Below, piece after piece: positions 1 to 5,339 of a DNA stretch of 8,473 bases. Location: contig WRNN01000047.1 in the NCBI GenBank assembly GCA_009776595.1, positions 1 through 8,473 on the forward strand, in the 5' to 3' direction. Position 1 is the first letter of the stretch; every line of letters begins with the position of its first letter. Below the pieces are notes generated by a model, which made no database searches, was not told the origin of the DNA, and saw only the letters and a list, made by a program, of their open reading frames with translations. The stretch is from Clostridiales bacterium. Lineage in GTDB: Bacteria > Bacillota > Peptococcia > DRI-13 > UBA5745. The position numbers and the translations under genes were made by a program.

Positions 1-113
1 CCCAGCGTCTCTCCCTCGTTGATCACAAAGCTCACGTCGTCCACAGCGTGCAGCTGCCCCGCCGGCGTAGCGAAATATTTTTTCAGATGCTCTACCTTGA
101 GAAGCTCTGCCAT
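1..113 (-). CDS. dppF: Peptide ABC transporter ATP-binding protein, DppF/OppF type (5' end only, runs off the window)
   Basis: Only the first 37 codons are present. The ATG is at 113-111 and directly follows the TAA stop of dppD (TAAATG, no gap), as expected for the second ATPase of a Dpp/Opp importer. The peptide begins MAELLKVEHLKKYF and continues through AVDDVSF to GETLG. This is the usual N-terminal beta-strand region of DppF/OppF, ending just before the Walker A motif, which lies outside the window. In this family the protein pairs with DppD on the cytoplasmic face of the DppBC channel and hydrolyses ATP to drive import. The assignment rests on the short N-terminus plus the gene order B-C-D-F. 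Substrate specificity cannot be judged. Confidence 0.85.
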   Translation of the reverse strand, partial: MAELLKVEHLKKYFATPAGQLHAVDDVSFVINEGETL

Positions 114-1157
114 TTATATCTCCCCCTTCGCGACTCTCAGGCATCTGACGAAGTGCCCCGGCTCTACCTCTACATTCTCCAGTTCACCCGTCTCGCATTT
201 CTCGTCGATAAAGTTACATCTCTCGTGGAATTTGCAGCCCTCCGGCAAGTCCGCCGGATCCGGCATCAGCCCCTGGATCGGGTTGAGCCTGTCCACATCC
301 TTGTCCAGGGAGGGTATCGATCCGAATAAGCCTATCGTGTACGGATGCAGCGCGTTGCGGAATATCTGCGCCAATGACCCGTACTCCACGATCTCCCCCG
401 CGTACATGATCGCTACATCGTCACAGGTCTCCGCCACAATGCCCAGATCGTGGGTGATCAGGAGCATGGAGGTCTTGTTCTGCTCCTTCAGCGCGTTCAT
501 CAGCTCCAGCACCTGGGCCTGGATCGTCACGTCCAGGGCGGTGGTAGGTTCGTCGGCGATCAGCAGCTTCGGGCTGCAGGCCAGGGCCATGGCGATGACC
601 ACGCGCTGCTTCATCCCCCCGGAGAACTGGTGCGGGTATTCGATGCTCCTCTCCGGCTGAATGCCCACCGTTTCCAGCATCTTGAGGCTCCGCACCATCG
701 CCTCCGTCTTGGAGCAGTTGCCGTGGAGCTGGATGACCTCGGCAATCTGGTCCCCGATACGGATGATGGGGTTCAGCGCGGTCATCGGATCCTGAAAGAT
801 CATGGAGATGACCTCGGCAATCTGGTCCCCGATACGGATGATGGGGTTCAGCGCGGTCATCGGATCCTGAAAGATCATGGATATATCGTTGCCCCGGATT
901 TTGCGGATCTCGTTGTCCGTGGCTTTCAGCAGATCCTTTCCTTCGAACAGGATTTCCCCGCCCAGGATCTTCCCGGGGGGATCCGGAACCAGGCGCATGA
1001 TGCCCAGGGCTGTCGTGGTCTTACCCGCGCCGGTTTCTCCCACAAGGCCAAGGGTTTTGCTTTCGTCGATGCGCAGATCGAGCCCGTTCACCGCGCTGAT
1101 CACGCTTTCCCGGGTCTCATAATGGATGGTTAAACCTTTTATCTCCAGTAAGCTCAT
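114..1157 (-). CDS. dppD: Peptide/nickel-type ABC transporter ATP-binding protein DppD, with an in-frame 25-residue internal duplication
   Basis: This is a 347-residue ABC ATPase of the DppD/OppD family, a cytoplasmic subunit that energises the DppBC channel. Visible motifs are Walker A GETGAGKTT (residues 40-48), Q-loop FQDP, signature SGGMKQR (179-185), Walker B LLIADEP with D202 and E203, and the switch histidine H236. The C-terminal extension typical of the family starts near HPYT (271) and carries four cysteines (C308, C314, C321, C339). In Dpp-type ATPases a C-terminal cysteine set like this is known to bind an iron-sulfur cluster. Oddity: residues 93-117 are repeated exactly as 118-142, so there are two Q-loops (Q97 and Q122). 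Without the extra copy the length is 322, normal for the family. The start is ATG at 1157, with AGGAG at 1172-1168 overlapping the dppC1 stop codon; the gap to dppC1 is 13 nt. The family call is secure; whether the enzyme is active is uncertain. Confidence 0.95.
   Translation of the reverse strand: MSLLEIKGLTIHYETRESVISAVNGLDLRIDESKTLGLVGETGAGKTTTALGIMRLVPDPPGKILGGEILFEGKDLLKATDNEIRKIRGNDISMIFQDPMTALNPIIRIGDQIAEVISMIFQDPMTALNPIIRIGDQIAEVIQLHGNCSKTEAMVRSLKMLETVGIQPERSIEYPHQFSGGMKQRVVIAMALACSPKLLIADEPTTALDVTIQAQVLELMNALKEQNKTSMLLITHDLGIVAETCDDVAIMYAGEIVEYGSLAQIFRNALHPYTIGLFGSIPSLDKDVDRLNPIQGLMPDPADLPEGCKFHERCNFIDEKCETGELENVEVEPGHFVRCLRVAKGEI
732..881. repeat. Perfect 75-bp tandem duplication within dppD
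   Basis: Bases 732-806 and 807-881 are identical across all 75 positions. The identity stops exactly at both edges: g731 differs from a806, and g807 differs from t882. The unit is a multiple of three and spans codons 93-117 and 118-142 of dppD, so the reading frame is kept. Each copy encodes the beta-strand leading into the Q-loop, the Q-loop FQDP itself, and the start of the following helical segment (ending GDQIAEVI). The absence of any silent difference points to a very recent event or an assembly error. Confidence 0.98.
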
Positions 1158-1170
1158 ACAACTCCGTCTC

Positions 1171-2076
1171 CTAATCTTTTAATCTTGGGTCGAGGGCGTC
1201 CCGGAGCCCGTCGCCAAACATATTAAAGCCAAACACAGTCAGCATGATGCACATTGCCGGAAACACGATGATGGGCCAGAAGTCCCGGATATAGATACGC
1301 CCCGCGGCGAGAATCGAGCCCCACTCCGGCGTAGGCGGCTGTACGCCCAGCCCGATGAAGCTCAAGCCGGATATCGCCATGATATTTCCGCCGATCTGGA
1401 GCGTCGAATTGACAATGAGCGGCGCCACGGTATTCGGCAGGATATGCCTGAAAATAATCCGCATGTGCTTCGACCCGGTCGCCCTGGCCGCTTCCACGAA
1501 GTCGTTGCTTTTAATGGACAACACCGTGGATCGCATGATGCGCATGCTGTGCGGAATGCCGGATACGGAGATCGCCAGCGCGGTATTGACCGGGCCGGAG
1601 CCCAGTGCGGAGGAGATCGCAATGGCCATCAGGAGCGCGGGGATCGCCATCAGGATATCCAGCACCCTGGTGATTACCAGGTCGATTCTGCCCCCGAAGT
1701 AGCCGGCGATAGACCCCAGCGCTATACCGATGCAACCGGATATGATGACCGACATCATCGAAACCATCAGCGAGATTCTGCCGCCATAGAGAAGGCGCGT
1801 GAAGATGTCCCTGCCGTAATTGTCCGTCCCCATGAGATGCTCGCGGCCCGGCATGTCGTATCGATTCGTAACGTCCTGTACGGCATAGTCATAGTTGGTA
1901 AAAAGGTTTGCGCCCAGGACGAATATCAGCAGGAGGACGACGATGCCCATTCCCAACACGCCCCGTTTATTTCGGAACAGCCTTTTCCATACATCGCCCC
2001 ACTGGCTCTTCTTTTTCGCGATTTCCGCCATATCCCTGGCCAGCTTTTCCTGGCCTTGTTTTGTCATCAGCAGCAT
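1171..2076 (-). CDS. dppC: Peptide ABC transporter permease DppC, copy 1
   Basis: This 301-residue inner-membrane permease forms the import channel together with DppB. It has a charged cytoplasmic N-terminus (1-38), a first membrane segment at about 39-58, the DppC-type periplasmic motif MGTDNYGRDIFTRLLYGGR (82-100), and further hydrophobic segments near 103-125, 137-158, 160-175, 217-243 and 265-287. The EAA loop that docks on the ATPases is at about 194-215 (VEAARATGSKHMRIIFRHI). The C-terminus GDGLRDALDPRLKD is typical. I chose ATG 2076, not an in-frame start further upstream, because AAGGAGG (2093-2087) lies 10 nt before it and the ATG overlaps the dppB1 stop by one base (TGATG). An upstream start would overlap dppB1 by more than 100 nt. 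It is about 77% identical to DppC copy 2 over the last 220 residues. Confidence 0.95.
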   Translation of the reverse strand: MLLMTKQGQEKLARDMAEIAKKKSQWGDVWKRLFRNKRGVLGMGIVVLLLIFVLGANLFTNYDYAVQDVTNRYDMPGREHLMGTDNYGRDIFTRLLYGGRISLMVSMMSVIISGCIGIALGSIAGYFGGRIDLVITRVLDILMAIPALLMAIAISSALGSGPVNTALAISVSGIPHSMRIMRSTVLSIKSNDFVEAARATGSKHMRIIFRHILPNTVAPLIVNSTLQIGGNIMAISGLSFIGLGVQPPTPEWGSILAAGRIYIRDFWPIIVFPAMCIMLTVFGFNMFGDGLRDALDPRLKD

Positions 2077-3068
2077 CAGTTCGCCCCCTCCTTTACTTCG
2101 ATAAGCTCCTTCACAATCTTGGCCCTCTTTCGGGGAGAAGTGAATTGCGCTTTGACGCGGGGGTCGATGAAGGCGTAGGCGATGTCCACGCACAGGTTAA
2201 CCGTACATACCAGGGTACAGATAACAAACACGGTACCGTTGATGATCGGATAGTCTCTGCCCAGCAGTCCGCCCATCAGGTAGGTCCCCATGCCGGTGAT
2301 GTTAAAGATGGTCTCCACGATGATCGAGCCGGAGAACACGGTAGCGACGAAGGCGCCGATGACCGTGACCAGCGGAATCAGGCAGTTCCGCAGGGCATGC
2401 CGCTGAATGACGATTCTTTCAATCTGGCCCTTCGCCCTGGCGGTACGGATATAGTCCTGCCGGATGACTTCCAACATCGTGGTGCGGGTCATGCGCAGAT
2501 ACACCCCGATGCCGCTTCCGGCGGCGCTGACTACAGGCAGGATATAGTTTCTCCAACTGTCCAGCCCTGTAGTAGGGAGTACCCTGAGAATGACACCAAA
2601 GATGAGGAGGTTCAGGATCGCCATGACGAAAGCGGGCATAGCCGCGATGATCAGGGAGACCGAAGTCAGGGTGGTATCCAGTATACTATACTGCTTCAGC
2701 GCGGATATCATGCCCAGGGGCAAGCCCACCGTCACCATAACGGCTATGCCCATCAGGCTCAGCCGGAAGGAGACGGGAATCCGCACCATCAATTCGCTTG
2801 AGACGGGGATATTCGTCAAAAAGGATCTCCCCAAGTCTAGTTTCGTTACCAAATTCCATATATAGGTAGTTAGCTGGCCTAGATAGCTTTTATCAAGCCC
2901 TAACTCAGCCGATTTCTGCGCATAAGCCTCAGGGGTGTAGTTTCCCGCCCCGAGGATGATCAGCACCGGATCGCCCGGCGTAAAATAGGTAATGGTAAAA
3001 ACGATCGTAACGACGCAGAGCAAAACCGGGATCATCCAAAGAATGCGCTTAATGATATATTTTGTCAA
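2076..3068 (-). CDS. dppB: Peptide ABC transporter permease DppB, copy 1 (TTG start)
   Basis: This 330-residue inner-membrane permease is the partner of DppC. It opens with MTKYIIKRILWMIPVLLCVV, the usual DppB amino end running into the first membrane segment (about 9-29). Later come the external-domain motif TPGDPV (30-35), a long external domain to about residue 95, and membrane segments near 103-123, 133-163, 176-191, 231-253 and 276-300. The EAA loop is at about 205-229 (DYIRTARAKG onwards). The motif GSIIVETIFNITGMG (247-261) is diagnostic for the family. The first in-frame ATG is codon 12, inside the first membrane segment, so TTG 3068 is the credible start. AGAGG lies about 10 nt upstream of it (3083-3079). 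The stop overlaps dppC1 by one base. A structured, gene-free stretch lies upstream, and this gene probably opens the B-C-D-F operon. Confidence 0.94.
   Translation of the reverse strand: MTKYIIKRILWMIPVLLCVVTIVFTITYFTPGDPVLIILGAGNYTPEAYAQKSAELGLDKSYLGQLTTYIWNLVTKLDLGRSFLTNIPVSSELMVRIPVSFRLSLMGIAVMVTVGLPLGMISALKQYSILDTTLTSVSLIIAAMPAFVMAILNLLIFGVILRVLPTTGLDSWRNYILPVVSAAGSGIGVYLRMTRTTMLEVIRQDYIRTARAKGQIERIVIQRHALRNCLIPLVTVIGAFVATVFSGSIIVETIFNITGMGTYLMGGLLGRDYPIINGTVFVICTLVCTVNLCVDIAYAFIDPRVKAQFTSPRKRAKIVKELIEVKEGAN
2087..2093 (-). promoter_or_regulatory. Ribosome binding site that fixes the dppC1 start
   Basis: The minus strand reads AAGGAGG, a near-perfect Shine-Dalgarno sequence, 10 nt before ATG 2076. 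It lies inside the last codons of dppB1, so translation of the two permease genes is probably coupled. Confidence 0.8.
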
Positions 3069-3295
3069 TGCCCCTGCACCTCTTTCTTTTTCCGTCCGGG
3101 AAGGCTTTTAAAACGAATCGCGCCCTGCGGCGGCAGTGTGTCTCAGAGCTGCCGCAGAAGCGCTGCGCCGGTATTACTTCCAAGGTCATCCTTCCTTTCC
3201 TAAAGTGGGCTGCCGCTGATAAATAACACCGGAGTAAACCTCTAAGATGAGCTGCGCCCATAACCCAAAGCTGCGCAGCCTTTAGTGAATGTTAC

Positions 3296-3312
3296 ATGGG
3301 ACACTGTCCCAT
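3296..3312. repeat. 17-bp perfect palindrome (8 + 1 + 8)
   Basis: The sequence ATGGGACACTGTCCCAT is a perfect inverted repeat with a single central base. Such a short spacer suits a dimeric DNA-binding protein site, or a very tight hairpin at the end of an element, better than an RNA stem. It lies about 228 nt upstream of dppB1. Confidence 0.7.
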
Positions 3313-3331
3313 ATCCTGTCGGCATTCGCGC

Positions 3332-3434
3332 GCATGTCGCTCATGCCTTCCGCTTTGCGGCGCTGCGATTACGCAGCGTTAGCCCCTTACGGACAAAAAC
3401 TCGTGTTTTTAGTTGATACATCAAGTCCGTAAGG
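3332..3434. other. Array of consecutive stem-loops, possible structured RNA leader or mobile-repeat remnant
   Basis: Four stem-loops follow each other closely. GCATG pairs with CATGC (3332-3336 with 3342-3346, 5-nt loop). CCGC pairs with GCGG (3350-3353 with 3357-3360). CGCTGCG pairs with CGCAGCG around ATTA (3361-3378). CCTTACGGAC pairs with GTCCGTAAGG (3385-3394 with 3425-3434). The 30 nt inside the last stem is itself two hairpins: AAAAAC with GTTTTT around TCGT (3395-3410), and TTGAT with ATCAA around AC (3413-3424). Together they make a potential three-way junction. If the minus-strand promoter at 3454-3482 is real, all of this is in the dppB1 leader RNA. I do not recognise a named riboswitch. 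An intergenic repeat or miniature transposon is an alternative. Confidence 0.55.
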
Positions 3435-3453
3435 TACTAAAAAAGACGTGTTC

Positions 3454-3482
3454 ATTATAGTATAGTTTGCTTTGTTGCGCAA
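3454..3482 (-). promoter_or_regulatory. Candidate sigma-70-type promoter for the dppB1-C1-D-F operon
   Basis: On the minus strand a perfect -10 box TATAAT (3459-3454) lies 17 nt downstream of TTGCGC (3482-3477). TTGCGC matches only three of six consensus -35 positions. Transcription would start near 3447 and produce a leader of about 380 nt containing the stem-loop array. The spacing and -10 are good and the -35 is weak, which could mean a requirement for an activator. Confidence 0.45.
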
Positions 3483-3490
3483 TACAAAGC
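3469..3490. promoter_or_regulatory. Inverted repeat overlapping the candidate -35 box, possible operator
   Basis: GCTTTGT (3469-3475) pairs with ACAAAGC (3484-3490) around a centre that includes the self-complementary TTGCGCAA (3475-3482). The dyad covers the -35 element of the minus-strand promoter, a usual place for a repressor site. No regulator gene is in the window, so the binding protein is unknown. Confidence 0.35.
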
Positions 3491-3608
3491 CGCTAAATAT
3501 CATACAACAGTTGCAAGAAAATCGTGTCTATTCACCCGCTGGTACCGCTACTACTGCTGCTTGATGATCTATGCGTTTCGGCCCCTCCCTTTTCAAATGA
3601 TACAAACA

Positions 3609-3637
3609 TTGACTCTACAATAAATTACCATTATTAT
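3609..3637 (+). promoter_or_regulatory. Candidate promoter of the Rpn fragment
   Basis: TTGACT (3609-3614, five of six consensus bases) is followed after exactly 17 nt by TATTAT (3632-3637, five of six). The predicted start point near 3644 leaves a leader of only about 11 nt, which still includes the GGAG at 3646-3649. The region is AT-rich, so a chance match is possible. Confidence 0.45.
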
Positions 3638-3654
3638 TCTATTGTGGAGTAACC

Positions 3655-4056
3655 GTGAAAGATATGTGGATGCAGTTCTTATCTGCCGAAAGCGGGGAGG
3701 TGCTTGAAATGTTAGCAAAACGGGACCCGATGATGGAAAAAGCGATACAACAGCTTGTCTATGTGAGCGCCGACGAAAAGCTGCGCTACGAGATGGCGAT
3801 GCGGGAGAAGGCTGAGCTTGACTATTACAATGATATGACAGGAAGTTTTGATAAAGGAAAAGAAGAGGGCTTGGAGGAGGGCTTAGAATTAGGCAGAGAG
3901 AAAGGTCGAGAGGAAGGTCGAGAGGAAGCGAGGTTGGAAGATGCCAAGAGTTTGCTTGGTATCCTGGACATACAAACTATTGCGCAGAAGCTTAGGTTAA
4001 GCACTGAAGAAATCGCTGAACTGGAAAAAGCAAATTTACAAAGCCGGGAAGAATAA
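3655..4056 (+). CDS. Truncated Rpn-family (PD-(D/E)XK nuclease/transposase) protein, C-terminal part only
   Basis: The 133-residue product resembles the C-terminal region of Rpn / PD-(D/E)XK nuclease family transposases, full-length members of which are about 300 residues. The visible pattern is a helical part with LEMLAKRDPMMEKAIQQL (17-34) and VSADEKLRYEMAMREK (37-52), then a charged Glu/Lys/Gly-rich coiled segment (about 65-96), then a short helical end with LSTEEIAELEKA (115-126). The N-terminal nuclease domain is absent, and the frame upstream hits a stop at 3610-3612. The start is GTG 3655 with GGAG (3646-3649) 5 nt before it; ATG 3664 is an alternative. A 12-bp unit repeats about 2.25 times at 3902-3928. 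It is the only plus-strand gene and is divergent from dppB1. It may be a decaying remnant. However, a promoter and terminator flank it, and C-terminal short forms of Rpn proteins acting as inhibitors are known in E. coli, so a functional small protein is possible. Confidence 0.75.
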   Translation: MKDMWMQFLSAESGEVLEMLAKRDPMMEKAIQQLVYVSADEKLRYEMAMREKAELDYYNDMTGSFDKGKEEGLEEGLELGREKGREEGREEARLEDAKSLLGILDIQTIAQKLRLSTEEIAELEKANLQSREE

Positions 4057-4094
4057 CGAATGCACATTATAAACCCGAAACTCCGGTTAGTATG

Positions 4095-4126
4095 CGGCAG
4101 GGAAAGACTCTGCCGTTTTTGTTTTT
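4095..4126 (+). terminator. Rho-independent terminator of the Rpn fragment
   Basis: CGGCAG (4095-4100) pairs with CTGCCG (4110-4115) around a 9-nt loop and is followed at once by TTTTTGTTTTT (4116-4126). It begins 38 nt after the stop codon on the same strand. The opposite strand has no U-tract after the stem, so it is one-directional. Confidence 0.85.
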
Positions 4127-4170
4127 GCAGATACACAGTTCCGCTATCTGAAGTATCAAAAGGTGCGTAT

Positions 4171-4203
4171 GATCTTAGGTTTCATGCGGTCAAACTTAGG
4201 ATC
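4171..4203. other. Imperfect hairpin between convergent genes
   Basis: On the plus strand GATCTTAGGTTT (4171-4182) can pair with AAACTTAGGATC (4192-4203) with two G-U pairs and a 9-nt loop. The right arm also forms the 12-bp perfect palindrome TTAGGATCCTAA (4196-4207). Neither strand shows a U-tract directly after it, so it is not a standard terminator. The role is unknown. Confidence 0.4.
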
Positions 4204-4205
4204 CT

Positions 4206-4235
4206 AAAAAACAACAGTATTTTTTCAAATCTGTT
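4206..4235 (-). terminator. Weak candidate terminator of the TPP enzyme / dehydrogenase operon
   Basis: On the minus strand AACAG, starting in the stop codon, can pair with CTGTT across a 13-nt loop. A run of six T (4211-4206) follows after one G. The stem has only five pairs, two of them GC, so efficiency is doubtful. It is nevertheless the only U-tract hairpin behind the dehydrogenase. Confidence 0.3.
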
Positions 4236-5320
4236 TACATCCTGTCCCAGGCCAGCATAGCTTCAAAGTCCTGGTTTTCGGTCAATAGCCCGCATTTCTG
4301 CGCCACTTCGACAAGCGTATCGGCGACCAGTTCGTCCAATTGCATTCCCTTTTCCGTACGCTCTTTCATTGCCCGCGCCTCAATCTCGCCCGGAATGGGG
4401 ATCTCTTCCACGCCGGGGGCCCGGGCTGTGCCTTTAATGGAATCCACATACGCGTCGATGCTCTTTTGGTACATCTCCTTATCCCCGAATCGGGCGGGAT
4501 CCAGCAGCAGGATAAAGTGGCTTGTATTTTCGTTGGCGCCGCCCATGTTTTTGCCATTCCCATAGGACGCGAAAGTCAACATGGAGCTAAGCGTTTCGAC
4601 CAGTATCGAAATGCAATAGCCTTTGATTCCGCCGAAGGGAAGCAGAAATCCGCCGCCTAATATGCTGACAGGGTCGGCGGTCGGCTCGCCGTCTTTGTTC
4701 ACGCCCCAGCCCAGGGGAACTTCCCTGTTTTCCCGGATAGCCGTCTCCAGTTTGCCCAGGGCCACTTCACTGCAGGCCATGTCAAACATGATCGGATCAG
4801 GATGGCGGTTCCCTCCCGGTATCGCCATAGACCAGGGGCTGTTGCCCAAAGCCCTGCCAACGCCGCCTATGGGCGTCATCGCTGAAGGGGTATTGGAGCA
4901 AACCAGTGAAATAAAGCCCTGTTCCACGCATTTCGCGGCATAGTAGCCTGCCGCGCCAAAGTGACCGCTGTTTTGGATCCCCATCACGCAAATGCCTTGT
5001 TCCTTCGCGCGGCTTATGGCCATTTCCGCTGCCTGCGGCGCCATGATAATGCCCAATCCGTGATTGGCGTCCACCATGAGGAAGGGAGGTTCATCCCTGA
5101 GGATGCTTAACAAGGCAGTCTTGTTCACCCTTCCTTCCGCCATACTGTTTCGATAATAAAAGGGGATGCGAGTAACGCCATGGGTATCCACGCCCCTCCG
5201 GTTTGTTTCCACCATGATGTCGGCGGCATACGCCGCTTCTTTCTCGCGATAACCCATTCCCGTAAAGAGTTTGCGTACTATGGCGGAAAGCTGCTGCATC
5301 GTGACATTGTATTGTTTCAT
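4235..5320 (-). CDS. Ldh_2-family NAD(P)-dependent 2-hydroxyacid dehydrogenase (malate/L-lactate/ureidoglycolate/sulfolactate type)
   Basis: This 361-residue cytoplasmic oxidoreductase belongs to the Ldh_2 family, whose members interconvert 2-hydroxy and 2-oxo acids (or reduce cyclic imines) with NAD(P)H. They are unrelated to classical lactate and malate dehydrogenases. Family marks are GVDTHGVTRIPFYY (43-56) with H47, NSGHFGAAGYYA (117-128) with the likely catalytic H120, the segment SNTPSAMTPIGG (142-153) then LGNSPW, FDMACSEVALGK (179-190), GWGVNKDGEPTADP (204-217), and LPFGGIKGYCISILVE (227-242). Length is normal. The start is ATG 5320 with AAAGGAAA just upstream; a longer frame to 5362 would overlap the TPP enzyme gene. 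The gap to that gene is 19 nt, so the two are surely co-transcribed. Known activities in the family include malate, ureidoglycolate, diketogulonate, piperideine-carboxylate and sulfolactate; I cannot choose among them. A TPP enzyme partner favours a product that is a 2-oxo acid. Confidence 0.93.
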   Translation of the reverse strand: MKQYNVTMQQLSAIVRKLFTGMGYREKEAAYAADIMVETNRRGVDTHGVTRIPFYYRNSMAEGRVNKTALLSILRDEPPFLMVDANHGLGIIMAPQAAEMAISRAKEQGICVMGIQNSGHFGAAGYYAAKCVEQGFISLVCSNTPSAMTPIGGVGRALGNSPWSMAIPGGNRHPDPIMFDMACSEVALGKLETAIRENREVPLGWGVNKDGEPTADPVSILGGGFLLPFGGIKGYCISILVETLSSMLTFASYGNGKNMGGANENTSHFILLLDPARFGDKEMYQKSIDAYVDSIKGTARAPGVEEIPIPGEIEARAMKERTEKGMQLDELVADTLVEVAQKCGLLTENQDFEAMLAWDRM

Positions 5321-5330
5321 AATCCTATGC

Positions 5331-5338
5331 TTTCCTTT
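5331..5338 (-). promoter_or_regulatory. Ribosome binding site that fixes the dehydrogenase start
   Basis: The minus strand reads AAAGGAAA about 10-12 nt before ATG 5320, immediately after the TPP enzyme stop codon at 5342-5340. It supports the shorter, non-overlapping start. Confidence 0.6.
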
Positions 5339-5339
5339 C

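Larger units (their letters stand above)
3069..3654. other. 586-bp gene-free region between divergent dppB1 and the Rpn fragment
   Basis: I find no credible protein gene here. The half nearest dppB1 (about 3121-3434) is GC-rich and full of inverted repeats: 3130-3136 with 3149-3155, the palindrome at 3296-3312, and a run of hairpins from 3332 to 3434. The half nearest the Rpn fragment (3435-3654) is AT-richer and carries a plausible promoter on each strand. On the minus strand a 46-codon open frame (3189-3049) starts with ATG right behind GGAAAGGAAGG and overlaps the dppB1 start by 20 nt in another frame. It has no recognisable protein family and could be a leader peptide or chance. No N-terminal Rpn coding sequence is recognisable. 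Confidence 0.7.

Noticed and set aside
450..1133. A 227-codon plus-strand frame that also contains a repeated peptide
   Set aside because: The repeat is only the shadow of the 75-bp duplication in dppD on the other strand.
2077..2193. An N-terminal extension of dppC1 by 39 codons
   Set aside because: It would overlap dppB1 and does not look like a DppC amino end; a strong ribosome binding site supports ATG 2076.
1908..2801. A 297-codon plus-strand open frame
   Set aside because: It is antisense to dppB1 and dppC1, rich in His, Asp, Gln and Arg in a way typical of shadow frames, and has no usable context.
3069..3654. CRISPR array or complete insertion sequence
   Set aside because: The inverted repeats differ from one another and are not regularly spaced, and no transposase with its terminal repeats is present.
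4060..4260. A 66-codon plus-strand frame after the Rpn fragment
   Set aside because: It runs through the terminator hairpin and into the dehydrogenase stop region; no ribosome binding site or family similarity is visible.
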